Program-made: the position numbers and the translations under genes
Origin: Trichuris trichiura
Taxonomy: Eukaryota > Nematoda > Enoplea > Trichinellida > Trichuridae
Assembly: GCA_037903355.1 (NCBI GenBank)
Contig: JBAJFE010000009.1
Coordinates: 1,364,001 to 1,428,000, forward strand
Reading direction: 5' to 3'
DNA: 64,000 nucleotides
Notes under the pieces: generated by a model
What the model was told of the DNA's origin: nothing
What the model saw: the letters and a program-made list of their open reading frames with translations, nothing else
Database searches by the model: none
In this document: positions 12,001 to 23,254 of the stretch, one piece after another
How positions within the stretch are numbered: the stretch's first letter is position 1
How the letters are laid out: every line of letters starts with the position of its first letter

Positions 12001-13397
12001 TCAAAAATAGATTCTCTGGTAGTTCTCACCTGTTAAAGAAAGGTACTTAGCAGCGTCCAGAACGTCACTGGCAAAAGCGAAGGCTTTGGCGAGCTGTGCG
12101 ATCACAAGCTTTGGCCATTCATGGAATGCAGGTTGTTACACTTTCAAGTGAGCTTGCATTTTTGATTGAGCTGACTTTTGCCTCAATGTGATGGAATTTC
12201 TAAACCAAAAAACGACCAGTTATAATGTTACTGTTTAAAATAATTATTGTTGAAGTATACTCTAAAAAATGATGCTGCTACTGTAGCAAAGTGAAGCAAG
12301 CAATGACTTTTGAAAATATTAATAATTTTGCATATCAGTTACTGGAAATATTCACTCGCATATTTTGCTCACAAAATGGATGAACAAAGAGTTTTAATAC
12401 AAATAAAAAGGCGCTGAATATTTTTTAAAGAAAATGCTGAGCATTTGAAAATGTGATGCTTTTGTACGGGACTGTGTGTTTTCATATTGAAAATATCTTT
12501 AGTACGGATTCTGTCCCGTTGAGATGTAAAATAAAAGATTTTTCTCTCCGAAGCTTTCGGGTCTGCCGCGACCCGTCTTCAGCCGTCCAATGATATGTGT
12601 GGTGGTTACTGAGACGACATTTGTCTTCCGTCACTTTTCAACGTTTAAAACGAGAGCTTCGGAGAGAAAAATCTTTTATTTTACATCTCAACGGGACAGA
12701 ATCCGTAATAAAGATATTTTCAATATGAATGCTGAGCATTTATAATAAAGTTCTGATAAACAAAAAGAGGATTCGCGGTTCGCTTGGCTGTGAGCAAAAC
12801 ATATGACAAAAACTTTCCATTTTTTTAGAGACTAATAATAAACCGCTTTTCTAATTTCCATTCATAAGGCATTTCCACGTTAGCTGCGCTTCAATGGCAG
12901 CATGTAATCGGATACGGTTCATTTTAAAAAATAAAATAGCAGATAATACGCGTTATTGTTATATTTTCATGTAAATTAACTGTTTTCTTGTAGTAACCGG
13001 TGGTTCCGAAGGGAAGCGTCAAAGAACTGCTTACACGCGAAGTCAGGTTTTGGAATTGGAAAAGGAATTTCATTTTAACAGATACCTGACCCGTCGAAGA
13101 CGGATTGAAATAGCCCAAACGTTGGGACTCAGCGAGCGTCAGGTGAAAATATGGTTCCAAAATCGTCGTATGAAGTTGAAAAAGGACCAGAAAAGCCATC
13201 ACACCGCGCCGTCGTACGGTCAAGCGGGCAGTGCCATCATTAACCCTTTGCAGATGGGTCCGCTGGCTGCCGCCGCAATGCAGCACGTCGGTCGGTCCAC
13301 TGGCAGCTACTTATTCAATGTGCCATATGACATCACTGGCAACATGAGCTCCAGTTGTGGTTCCATCAATGGACCAAAACTATTTCTGCATGAATGA
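6032..13397 (+). CDS. lin-39: Hox transcription factor, Deformed/lin-39 type (Hox4 class)
   Basis: Two exons: 6032-6842 and 12994-13397, donor GTAAGA, acceptor TTGTAG, intron phase 1, giving 404 residues. An in-frame TAG at 6026-6028 precedes the first ATG codon. That TAG sits in a plausible acceptor context, so the first exon may begin at 6029 by cis- or trans-splicing. Near the N-terminus the string [15 protein letters not shown] resembles the Hox4/Dfd DPKFPP...NGY motif. The middle is Ser/Gln-rich with an acidic stretch. Exon 1 ends with the Exd/Pbx-binding hexapeptide IYPWMK (about 259-264) followed by RFHATK, close to the Dfd form. The homeodomain is about 277-336: it starts KRQRTAY, contains LSERQ (a Hox4-class hallmark), and has Gln50, Asn51 and Leu56. 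Role by family: nuclear DNA-binding regulator of mid-body identity. The Dfd class is favoured over Scr because of the N-terminal motif and LSERQ; the nematode name assumes orthology. Confidence 0.93.
10541..10580 (+). ncRNA. Hammerhead-ribozyme-like motif, probable retroelement remnant
   Basis: CTGACGA (10541-10547) fits the hammerhead core CUGANGA, and GAAA follows at 10569-10572 then GCTCCGG. The same GAAAGCTCCGG string occurs in the motif at 10753-10787 inside the neighbouring fold-back element, so the two are related. Predicted stem II is poor (AG paired with CT), so an active ribozyme is unlikely. An AATAAA lies just downstream (about 10583-10589). Probably the decayed end of another element of this family. 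Confidence 0.35.
10611..10857. mobile_element. Fold-back element, copy 1 (Penelope-like layout)
   Basis: Two inverted arms, 10651-10729 and 10779-10857, match over 79 bp with one mismatch. The left arm alone is preceded by a 40 bp tail (10611-10650). The whole unit is flanked by the direct repeat CATAACTAGAT (10600-10610 and 10858-10868), a likely target-site duplication. The central spacer carries a hammerhead-like motif. One-sided tail, inverted terminal repeats, ribozyme-like motif and a target duplication of variable length together resemble Penelope-like retroelements. There is no reverse transcriptase, so the copy would be non-autonomous. The family assignment is inference; the fold-back structure is seen directly. 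Confidence 0.75.
10753..10787 (+). ncRNA. Hammerhead-like motif inside fold-back copy 1
   Basis: CTGAAGA (10753-10759), then a stem GGGTC (10761-10765) / GACCC (10772-10776) closing the loop GCGAAA, then GAAA (10777-10780) and GCTCCGG. This order matches hammerhead core 1, stem II, core 2. One extra C lies between CTGAAGA and the stem; alternatively that C pairs, making a 6 bp stem but consuming the conserved G of GAAA. The core is therefore imperfect by one nucleotide and cleavage is uncertain. Copy 2 conserves the same arrangement with a different loop. Confidence 0.4.
12447..12727. mobile_element. Fold-back element, copy 2 (Penelope-like layout)
   Basis: Same architecture as copy 1. The tail at 12447-12483 (37 bp) is closely similar to the copy 1 tail. 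Inverted arms at 12484-12555 and 12655-12726 match over 72 bp with one visible mismatch. The flanking direct repeat is AATGCTGAGCATTT (12433-12446 and 12728-12741), 14 bp. The left arm carries the hammerhead-like motif on the - strand. The duplication differs in sequence and length from copy 1, indicating two independent insertions. Confidence 0.78.
12552..12582 (-). ncRNA. Hammerhead-like motif inside fold-back copy 2
   Basis: Read on the - strand: CTGAAGA (12582-12576), stem GGGTC/GACCC closing loop GCGGCA, then GAAA (12558-12555) and GC. Stem and core match copy 1 exactly while the loop differs. The same one-nucleotide deviation from the canonical core is present. Confidence 0.4.
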
Positions 13398-13759
13398 ACA
13401 AATCATAGCTCCACCGTTGCTAGCTGTGCAGTTCTTAGCTCTTCAGTTGCGTGTATTTTATGAGCGACGGATCGCTTTGCCGTTGGCATATTGTCAACTC
13501 AATGCAAATATCCGTTCTTATTTACAAATTATAATGCCGAACTCCAGATGACGTCAAGCTCAACTCTTCCTTCTTTCTCTTCACCTTTCGTCCCTCCCTT
13601 TCGCTGTCTTGACGCGTTTTCGCTTACGTTTGGATCAGTCAATCTTGCCGAAAATTGTACTTAAAAAAATAGGTACTCTATTGTCCTGCTGATGCACGCC
13701 AATTCGAACTGCCAAAAAAGGCACAAAGTTCAATACATTCCGAATAGAGTAACAGCCAA
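13398..13759. other. Convergent intergenic spacer between the Hox gene and kynureninase
   Basis: Only 362 bp separate the two stop codons, so the 3' UTRs must be short or overlap. No canonical AATAAA was seen on + in this spacer. Confidence 0.6.
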
Positions 13760-16700
13760 TTATGCTTGTAATTTGCCTAGCACATCCAACAGGCCATTAA
13801 CAAAACGATAGACATCCGTAAAGCTATTGTACAAGTGCACGGGAGTGACACGAATTACGTTGGGAAGACGCACGTCGCACTGAAAAAAGTATAGCGACAA
13901 TTAAAACTAGTAAAAAAGTAAAAATCAAAAGAGCTTTTCCAAGCTGCTTTAAAAATTTGAAAACGTACCACAATTCCTCGCTTTTTTAAATGTTCATTCA
14001 GTGATCGCACATTTCGAGAAAATTTGAGAGAAATTTGGCATCCACGTTCTTCCGGGTTACGAGGCGTAATAATTTCGCAGTGGTGTTCACTTAGGTAAGA
14101 ATCGATCAAATATTCCAGATAGCCAGTAAGCATGATAGATTTTCTTCGTAGACTCTCCATTGTGGTTAATTTGAACACCTGAAATACGAAACTCCAAAAT
14201 CCCGTCAATACTTGTCATACGAAAGCAAAAACCGCTTCCCAAATCTCAAACTACTTTTGCTATAAGAAAGAGAAAACGGGCATAAAATAAAAGCGCAGAA
14301 ATCCCGAATACGAAAACTGTCGAATAGGAAGAAGAACAGGAAATGTCAGAATTTTCACACGAGTTTAATTATAGAAGGGACAAAAACCTGAATAGGTAGG
14401 AACCCTGATTGAACCTCAATCCCGAAAACTAGATTTCAGGTATGGTTTAGCAATCCAAGTGGCCAAATGGTTACTTTGTGGCTCTTTTGTACTTATAGTT
14501 CGCTGGTAAATGCGGGATACCTTTCGAATATGAATTTATATCCTCTTTACACTTCCGCAGACGAGCTTTCAGACTTTTTGCTTCTCCTTATTCAGCAGCT
14601 ACGAGTAACAAACTACCACATTGTAGGATTATCCGATGTGAGCGTTTGGTCATCAGCACTTCCAAACTATATCTGAAATTTTACTTTCGGGATTTTGGCT
14701 TATTTAGGAACTTGTCCTTTCGATAATTAATTCAATGTTATGCTTCCCGCCACTCGGCCATTTTTTCCTATCCGGCTGTATGGATACTTGTGACTACGAC
14801 TATTCAGAACTTCGACTTACAGTTTCATGACCGCCATCGAGAGAGGACAATGTAATAACATTTTCATAGTGAATCTGCAATATTCAACATTGCAGATCCA
14901 TTATGAAAATACTTACAGATCCATTAAAAAGTATAGAAAGTTCAAAATAAAACAATAATATATAACGACGTAAAAGTAGTTGTACTTGTAAGCTTGCTAA
15001 CATGGGACAGGTAAGTAGTGCCGGCGGATGGCTTATCCGGTATGCCAGGCAGCCTTTTTCAAACTCCATTTCTAAAAAACAAAAATTTAAGACTATAAAA
15101 ACAGTTGGATACTATTCCTGAAGACAAGAATAACGTTTGGCTGATTCTCTAAAGTTTTAAAGTTAGTAAGGAAAACGCAGTTTCTTATCCATTCGAAACA
15201 AAGCAAAAAATAGCGAGCACAAAGTAAATACAAAAAAAATTAACATTTCGTACGTACCATTTGTCATATCAAATCTGGTGGCAGCGCAATGACCCCACCA
15301 ACCCCACAAAGCCGGCGGGTGGCTGTTCATGACTTCTTCATGCACAAAGACTACGCTTAGACCACCGCAACCAGAATTCAAGTATTTGTAAGAACACCAA
15401 GTTGCAAAGTCGACTTTCCATTCATGGAGTTTAAGGGGAACATTTCCGGCTGCATGGGCAAGATCCCAGCCGACGACACATCCCTAAGCAAGGAAGCCCT
15501 GATGACTGATTCAAAGTTTGCTTTTTTGACAACTACGCCTTACTGTCATTTACATCATTACAGTCACTTAACTTATCCTGAAATATGTTTCACATAGGTG
15601 CACCATACAAAAAGTGACTGAAGCAATTTGCATAATCGGTTAAACAAACCTGGTTAAATTTTCCCGCACAAAACAACAGTGCTCATCATAGCTTTAAAGT
15701 GTTAATCCTACGATTAAAGAGGCGACTACGACTTAGCGCCTGTGAGAAGCATTAACATGTTATTGCGTGGCAGAAGCAGTCAAAATCCCGAACGATAAAA
15801 ATTACAAGGAGATTCTTTTCACCATAGGGATTGCCATGATTGTAAAAATTACTACTATCTTACCATCCCACCTCTTAATTAAGTAGTATTATTTTCGGGA
15901 TATTGATCGTTCGGGATGGCGACATAAACCATTGCGTTGACGCTTTGTTGCATTCGAAAAGTCGTTACCTTTGCTTTTCCAACAGATGTGATGCGGGGGA
16001 TGTCGAAATATTGACCACTGTAGTAGTTAACGCCGCTAAATAGAACAAGGGCAATTGAATCACCGTGGGCGTCAAGATAAGCAAGAATTTCATCAGTGGT
16101 CAACCAGCTCCTTCCCTAAAAGTTTTGAAAATTGAACTTTCATTTCATATTCAAAGAGAAAAGTCGAACAGATAAGTAGTAGTGCCAGTGTGAGCAAAAA
16201 AGTGAAAACTACTATTCGTAAGGATAAAAAGGTTAGAAGAAGGCTTAGACAAACAGAAATAACAATCTGCTGATTTACAACACCATAAAAGTATTATTGT
16301 ACAAAAAAGTGGAATATCAAAAGTAAACTCGCGACGAAAAAGCAATGAAGCCCTTGAAGACAAGTTTCACGCCACTTTCGAGCAGCTTTAGTAATGGAGC
16401 ACAAAAAGCACCTTAGTTTACTATTCCTTGTGAATCAGTTTGCATAATGATTAAGCTGAATGTTCAAACGGGATTTAAAGGATACAACCTGCAACCTCCT
16501 GAAACTATGCGCTTTTCTGTAATCACTATCTGACGACGTACGGACACATAAAGCGATAGCCGCTTACTAGGGCTACGGCGGGAGTCAATTTCTAAGGATC
16601 AAAAATGTCTTTCTTATACAGAAGGAATAACTTGACTACTCAATAGCAAAAACAGTTATTTTCAAAAGTGTATGTATGTGTATAGTCAACTCAGCCCGTG

Positions 16701-18888
16701 TTGCTACTTATCTTTACTAATATATGAGCTTTTAAAAAATCGGCCCCCGCGCAAGTTTAAAAAGTTCTGGCAGACAGGTCCAATGCAGACCAGACAGTTC
16801 TGTTCAAAACAAGCATAGTGCAGGAATTTGAATAAGACTACCTGCACAAAACCGATGCTTAAGCTTGCTTCCGTCACGGAGTGTTTAAAATCAAGTTAAC
16901 AGCCAGTATCCCCTTTTTATTTGCATAAAGTTATTAATCAATAGCCAAACCTGGCATACGGCAGCAACTTGCAGAAACGCGGTATGATTCCGCACTCTTT
17001 TTTTCAACGCGTTATTTATGGTAGGAACAGGAAAACAAAACTGACGTTAAACAAGCGAAGCATACGGAATCGTATTCAAGAAGGTTCTACGCAAGTCGAG
17101 TCACTAAGATACTATAATGGCGCGTTGGAGATGGAACCGGATACATTCCAAAGCCATTACAAAGAATTCAAGTTCGCTTCTGTAATTATTGGTAAAACAA
17201 TAGCACCATAAAACTATTCAAGAAGGTATATTCTTTCTAAGCAGCATCATCAGCATCCAAAAATGTATTATGTATGATATATAACGGACAGAAATAAAAA
17301 CTTGAAAAAAAAGAAAAGCAGCTATCAAATACAAAGCGCATCTTTACCTATAAACAAATAAACCAAAAGCATTAATACCTGGCCAGGTTCGAGGGTTACC
17401 ACGCATTCATCCGGCTCATATCCGTGTAGTTTCACTTGCGATTGAACAGCATACTAATAAAATTTACCATTCCACAATATTCATTCGCATAGTTGTAGTA
17501 CATACAAAGTCAGACGGAAATGGCTTAGTCTCCATAAGTACCACTTTCTTGGTCGGAGTTGGCTTGTAAAAGGCTGCCTTGAAAGCAAATTCCTGAGCAT
17601 CTTCATCGTGAAAATCGAAGCAGAAAACATTAAGAAACTATAACGTTTAGCCGATTTAATATTCAAAATAGATTATTGAATTTTGACTTGATTATCAGCT
17701 AAAAATGTGTAGCCGCCAAATATGGACCTGCTAAATTGGCTACTGTCTATTCAGCTTGAATATTATTCCCAAAGCTTATGCTTAACTCGTCCTCACTTTT
17801 GTTAAGTACATACTATACGCTAAAGCATCTATAATTTATTTCCATATTATGCTAATATTACTATAGGACCTTAGATCGTTTATCAAAAGCTTCAATCCCA
17901 TTTTAGGAGCTACAAATAGACGATTCCAAAGAGAAACACAATGGTAGATTTAAAGAGAATGCAAACTGACCATTAGCACGTGAAGATTGACAGTCAAACT
18001 GTTCATTACGGAAATTTCATCGGTTCTGGCGCCGACAATTTCTGCCTGTCCGTCAACAAGAAGCAAATCGCATTCAGCCCACGGCATCTCGCCCGCTTTG
18101 TGCCCTTGGACACCCCTGCAATTGATGAGATAAAAATTCGAACAGCGAAAAAGTAATTCAGGCACATTTTTGCCCATTTGTCCAGTTCTCTTTCAACCAA
18201 GTGTTTTGTATTCTTAGGCTGAAGTCCAAGAGAATTCCCGCATAAATATATCGCCTCTTCACTTTCATCAACGGCGCTTAAATCGACTGAAACAAAAAAT
18301 CCGTTTAGCGAACGTGCATTTTCCAACAACACAGCATAGATGTCGTTCGCAGGATTAAGATAAGGGTACAACTGAAACTGGTTTCCAACGCTTGATTTCA
18401 AACTATCATGACAAGCACTTTCAACAGAGCAATTCTCTAATGATAAAAAGTAGAGCAGGCTAAATAATCAATTGATAACACGGATATTTTTAACTTTCCA
18501 AATTGAAAACATTTAAAGCTAAGCTTAAGGGAAGCAGCCGACGAATGTAGATTCTAGTGAACAGAAATTAAATTGCAGAACTCTGCAAAGTTCAACAGTA
18601 TTAGACGGAATGACTAACATTTTATTAACAATACTCTCTTTAATGATGGAAAATAAATCGACGTTCAATCCTTTGCCCAACATAAGAAAAAGTGAATTGA
18701 ATCTGCTCACCACCGTCTAGATCCCTCATCCTTGGATACAGAAAATGATCACGCAAATGCTTCAATGGGTCCTGTTCATCCATATGTTTAGCAAATGCTG
18801 CATCGGTAACAGGAATGCCATGCTGAACGGCAATTGTATCGAAGAAAGACTTTAAGCTGACGTCTTGCTCAGCGTTCATTGACTCCAT
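13760..18888 (-). CDS. KYNU: Kynureninase
   Basis: Ten exons on -: 18888-18711, 18286-18166, 18115-17971, 17577-17506, 17453-17379, 16115-15969, 15483-15258, 15071-14986, 14178-13969, 13879-13760. All phases agree, giving 459 residues (human enzyme 465). It is a PLP-dependent fold-type I hydrolase that splits kynurenine or 3-hydroxykynurenine into (3-hydroxy)anthranilate and alanine, in the cytosol, within tryptophan/NAD metabolism. Visible family blocks in order: [57 protein letters not shown] (Asp253 for the PLP ring nitrogen), [10 protein letters not shown] (Schiff-base Lys279), [26 protein letters not shown]. Intron 2 is only 50 bp and has the weak donor GTGCCT. The start ATG at 18888 is the first of two close methionines; the second lies three codons downstream. 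No sign of decay. Confidence 0.97.
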
Positions 18889-19686
18889 AATAGGTTGTTC
18901 TCGACCGAAGCGGGAAACAAAACTCTCTTAAAGCAATAGCATCGCTACTACACCATTGTACTAATGGAACTCGCAGCAGTGCCGAACGTCACTGCTTCCT
19001 GCTCTCTGGCAGCTGTTAAAATTCTGTTAAATACTCCCGCTGTGATAAACAAAGACCAGAGAGATAGCAGTAGAGCTAAATGGCAAAATACTTTACCTGG
19101 TTAAAGGAATTATCGGCAGCGAGACGTCAGCTGACATATGAACCGGTATTGGTACATGTCAACAAAGATGACTATATTCTTGCTCTCTAATTGGTTAAGG
19201 CAGACCTTGGCAATTGATAATGCTTTTCCGGGAGATTATCAACCGAAACGAAACAGCCAGTACGACAAGCAACTCATTTTAACAAGACGCTCTACATTTA
19301 GAACAAATTTTAATTTCAAATTCTGGGTGTAACTTAGATAAGCATCTGATCATACGTTTATACGTAGTTTGCTCTTTTCAACGACTGGAACTTGCAAAGA
19401 GAACTTGAACATCAGATAAACTAGTTACTTTTCCTCGAATACAGGTTTTGGACGACGTCCGTTTCAATAAAAGAAAGTTAGCTGAGCTGAGTCTTACAAT
19501 GATTAAAGCGGATGAGTATTACAATACTCTGTTTCTTATCATTAAAGTATTTTAGTTTTTTTCTGCTGATAAAAAAAGTATTGCTTGTTATGTAAGCCCT
19601 TCCCCACGAATGATAATTACATTCTACAAAATAGTGGTAGCGTAACCTAAAAATATCGGGTTGATTGAACCTTGTCGGTTATCCGC

Positions 19687-20315
19687 CCCACCGTCTAAGA
19701 AATGCAGGTTCCTTTCTGTTTAGCAGCTAACCATCTTGTCATGTCTTTATTGGAAAGCATGTCAGTTATCATATTTTTTCCTTAGGTAAACCTATACAAA
19801 AATATAAACGTTTCGTTTTGGCTTAAACTTAGGGAAGGGCAGAACAGAGTTATTACAGTATGATCGTGCTGCGCATAACCTATAATACTCGCTCAATTAA
19901 ACCAGTTGAAAAGCTTAAGCAATTACAAACTAATAACGCTTTAAAAAAGTAAAGGCGTGCTGTAAAACAACCGAATAACACGTTTTACTGCCGAACCTCT
20001 GTATATTGCTTTCATTGTTCTCCATAGATTAAACCATGACACTCTACTTCGTTTAAAAATTCTTTACATAAGATTTAATAAACGCTTTTCTGAACAAAAT
20101 AATGTATCTTGTCTCTTAGCCGCTCCATCGTCTTACTATAGGCTGGCGTGCCATCTTGTTCTACCTTTTCCGCAGCCTAAGCCAAGACTTAAAGTTTGTA
20201 TTTTGGCTTGGGCTCATGCAAGGGCAGAATAAGCCGGCTAGCATTTCTTCCAACAAAGAAAGCACAGAATGGTGGCTCGCATGCCATAAAGGAACCTGCA
20301 TTTTTTAGACGGTGG
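19687..20315. mobile_element. Inverted-repeat element A (629 bp)
   Basis: Terminal arms 19687-19715 and 20287-20315 are 29 bp inverted repeats with one mismatch, beginning CCCACCGTCTAA. The interior also holds two related direct segments around AAGGGCAGAA (about 19830 and 20215). No target duplication or transposase frame was found. A relative lies at about 24478-24700. Likely a MITE-type nonautonomous DNA element; class unknown. Confidence 0.6.
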
Positions 20316-20704
20316 GCAGCTAAGAGGCAGTATTGAAAATAACATTATCTTTGCGCTCAAGATTGAAGTCCTTCATTTTTCAACGTAACATACGCCTTAT
20401 CTTGATCGGTACCCTTTTTCGTACAAATAGAATCACGCTGATAGGGAACGCACGTTATTCGACGCTGAATATAGGTTTCAACCTATAAGCGGTCAGCGGA
20501 GGGGCTAATTCTATCGTGATTTTCCTACAGACCTTACTATCATAAAGTTTTCGAAACTTTCCTTGCATGTAGTAGTCTTTAAACAGAGGTCTGCTAGCCT
20601 AATACTGAACAGCTTTGAAAAGACGCAGCAACGCATAAGGGGCGTATAAGGAAATAACGAATACCTTGTTATGCTAAAAAGGCTTATTAGGAGTTTTTCT
20701 GTGG

Positions 20705-20733
20705 CTTTCGGGACTTGTCTTTAGCATCTTCAG
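20705..20733 (-). ncRNA. Hammerhead-like motif, - strand
   Basis: On - the order is CTGAAGA (20733-20727), an intervening segment, then CCCGAAAGCC (GAAA at 20709-20706). It resembles the CTGAAGA...CCCGAAAGC string of the fold-back elements, but stem II is not clearly paired. Probably a degenerate retroelement end. Confidence 0.3.
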
Positions 20734-20768
20734 CAAAGTTGAATATTAATTGACTCAAACTTTTAACT

Positions 20769-20800
20769 CTGATGAAGAAGGGATACGCTGAGCTGAAAGA
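20769..20800 (+). ncRNA. Hammerhead-like motif, + strand
   Basis: CTGATGA (20769-20775) is the canonical core, and GAAAG follows at 20795-20799. The segment between has only AG/CT as an evident closing pair. It lies 36 bp from the - strand motif and points away from it. Confidence 0.3.
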
Positions 20801-21562
20801 AGTAAGAAAGACTCTTAATAATTCAGTATGGGACAATGTTACTTAGTTTTAATGTGCTGACTATTCAAAAGGACAAATATAACGAAAGAAAAATAGAACA
20901 TTCATGCATAATTAATTTCATAGACATTTCATTTTTTTAACTACGGAAAAGCATGAATGGTTTATATAAACGCCTTTTTAAAATGTTTTATTTTTGATCG
21001 TTTGCATACTCTAATTGAACCGTAGGTACCAATACAGTATCCTCAAGGTTCTTGTTTTTCTTTTAATATCCCCTTAAAAGAACAGATCATTTTTGAAGCT
21101 CAGCTGTGGCCAGAAAATGTTTTCCATTTGCTGAGCAAAATCTTCCCTTTTCGCGATTCGAAATGAGAGCGAACAACTTCTCCATTGGCAAAAAAAGCAT
21201 TTCACCTTTGTAGCGTCTCCATAGCTACAAAGCTTGGCCAGTCCATTCCTTGTTCATTGTTCTAGAACACCTTTTGGATCACACTGTTATTCTGCCACTT
21301 GGTCTATCTCAAGAGAGCAAATTATGGCTATATTCACTTTCCCTGTACACAGGACAATTTTTGTCCATTGAAATAAAATAGGAAAAATGAAACTTTTTGA
21401 CTAAATCGTAGGCTATAATTGAGGGGCGCCCAATAGCTTTATTGTTTGTAGTAAGCTACCTGAAAACTCGTCTTTGAAGGTACTGTACTTCGGCAGTTCA
21501 GTTCAAGAAAAACATCTTTGAATCCTTATTGTTTTGTTGTCCGCGCACTCCCAGCTTGCAAG

Positions 21563-21962
21563 ATGAGCAAAGCACATCCTCCCGAGCTGAAAAAGTACAT
21601 GGAAAAGAAGATGCAGTTAAAGCTGAATGGCGGTCGCATAATCTCCGGCGTTCTTCGCGGCTTCGATCCATTTATGAATCTGGTGGGTGTATTAATCAAA
21701 ATCGTTTTGCTCGATTTATTCTTCAACTGTTTGAAGTTGTAATAGCTCGAAATGAGACTACTTGGTTTCGTAGCTTTTCTGTCGCTTTGTTATTTTAGCT
21801 AAAAGCCAGTAGGGTGCTTCGTGCTTATCAGCTTAATGCGAAATGTTTCAGGTTGTCGACGATGCCATGGAACATACAAAGAATGGCGAACAATCGCCGA
21901 TTGGCATGGTAGTTGTCCGCGGCAATTCCGTCGTTTTGATGGAACTGCTTGAGCCTGCTTAA
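21563..21962 (+). CDS. SNRPG: Small nuclear ribonucleoprotein G (Sm protein)
   Basis: Two exons, 21563-21682 and 21852-21962, phase 0, donor GTGGGT, acceptor TTTCAG. The product is 76 residues, the same length as human SNRPG. It is one of seven proteins of the Sm ring that assembles on the U-rich site of U1, U2, U4 and U5 snRNAs and is needed for pre-mRNA splicing. The N-terminus [16 protein letters not shown] is nearly identical to vertebrate SNRPG. Sm1 shows [19 protein letters not shown]; Sm2 shows [19 protein letters not shown] poly(A) signal AATAAA is present 44 bp past the stop. The ORF reading through the donor is unspliced intron. High confidence; Sm-like LSM7 is excluded by the SNRPG-specific N-terminus. 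Confidence 0.98.
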
Positions 21963-23254
21963 AAGCCGTACATGTTGACCAGTACAGATGTACACTTGAT
22001 GCGTCAATAAAGTGTTCATTTCCTGTTACGTTATTGTACACTACCTTTTTTGTAGCGCTGCAGCAGATAAGGATTCCCCGGGCAAATGTACTAGGCTAGT
22101 TGACACATCGTTATCGCTGGTGATTGTCGTCTAGAATGAATCATTCTTGGACTTGTTTGGTCTTAGTCAGCAGCTAGCTTGCAGAGAAAATTTTTGTTGT
22201 TAAGCGCGTAAAGCACAGCTTCTAATAAGTCTACGAATTCTCCATGTTACGGTGGCGCCGCAGTAAGCGAACTTTAAAAGGTAATTATAACTTCATACCG
22301 CAATTGAATTTCCTTGTGAGGTGTTGCTTGCCATTTAAAATTAAAAACAAAATATCCCTTCTTGGAAAGCGGCCTTTATTTTGAAATACAAAATAAAGTT
22401 CGCTTCTCCATTCGAATGACATTACCTTGGTCTTTCTGCATGAACTTTTCACCAGTAATATACAGTGCGCTTAGTGGCAGCGACTTATATCCACTTCGTC
22501 TATTTCAAGTTGCTCTGCAATGACCCTCGATAGGCCTTAGCGCGTGTTAGTTAGTAAACAATAGGGAATCCTCTTCGTCCAGGAAAAGACAACATGATCA
22601 TGCGTGCACGAGGTCAACTAGCGCAGGACTTCATAGCGTCACCTGGAGGTGGAGCGTGCGTGCTATTCACGTTAGGATAAAGCGTGAAAAGAGAATGACC
22701 AGAATATTGAAGACGCTGGGACCCGCCTGGGTCCTCGGGCAAACTGTAAATGACACTTGTCGCCATTGGGCTTCCAGCTCAACTTGTCCAAAGTGCTTTG
22801 AATCGTAACGCGCGCGCAGCCAGTTGTTAACTTTCAACCATTTTGCTGTACACCCGTTGGAAACCAGTTTCCGGTACGGAAGGGACTCTGGGGCACTGTC
22901 GTACCTGTCAACGGAGGCATAGAGCGACCAATGGAGGACGATGGTGATGCTCTGCTTAGTAACTGTTGAAGCTTCCATTGGCCTTGTAAGCGGAGACTCA
23001 ATCAGCCGTTATTAGAGCAGACGCAGGTACGAAGCGCAGCACACTTTGTTTAGTCAACACTGCCTATGTGGCTACGGGTTCGCCTCTAATCGGTCACCAG
23101 TTTCCTCTGGAAAGCTGCCAAGGTCATTAGTATCAGGTCAAAACGGTGCTGGCCTGTTCGTTGGCTATAATTCGGTCTCGATCATTGTTGCTAAGTGGAG
23201 TTTACCTATGGGCTATCTCTGGCAAATAACTGGCGTTGTACCAAAAAGGGAAAA
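21963..23254. other. Spacer between SNRPG and the ASPP gene
   Basis: About 1.3 kb, the likely ASPP promoter and 5' UTR. A 103-residue - frame at 22667-22978 has no recognisable domain. No other feature seen apart from the SNRPG poly(A) signal. Confidence 0.55.
22006..22011 (+). other. Polyadenylation signal of SNRPG
   Basis: Canonical AATAAA 44 bp downstream of the SNRPG stop codon, on the same strand. Confidence 0.75.

Larger units (their letters stand above)
6843..12993 (+). other. Intron 1 of the lin-39-type gene (6.2 kb)
   Basis: This single intron separates the hexapeptide exon from the homeodomain exon. It contains two fold-back elements (10611-10857 and 12447-12727) and a further ribozyme-like motif at 10541-10580. 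The rest is AT-rich with no recognised exon. A 107-residue + frame at 8014-8337 begins with a hydrophobic signal-like stretch, but nothing else supports it as coding. Large Hox introns commonly hold enhancers; none can be identified from this sequence alone. Confidence 0.7.
18889..21562. other. Intergenic region between kynureninase and SNRPG
   Basis: Shared 5' region of two divergently transcribed genes. It contains the 629 bp inverted-repeat element (19687-20315) and a pair of oppositely oriented hammerhead-like motifs (20706-20798). No gene recognised. Confidence 0.6.

Noticed and set aside
22667..22978. 103-residue - frame between SNRPG and ASPP
   Set aside because: No family resemblance and no exon partners; probably 5' flanking DNA of ASPP.
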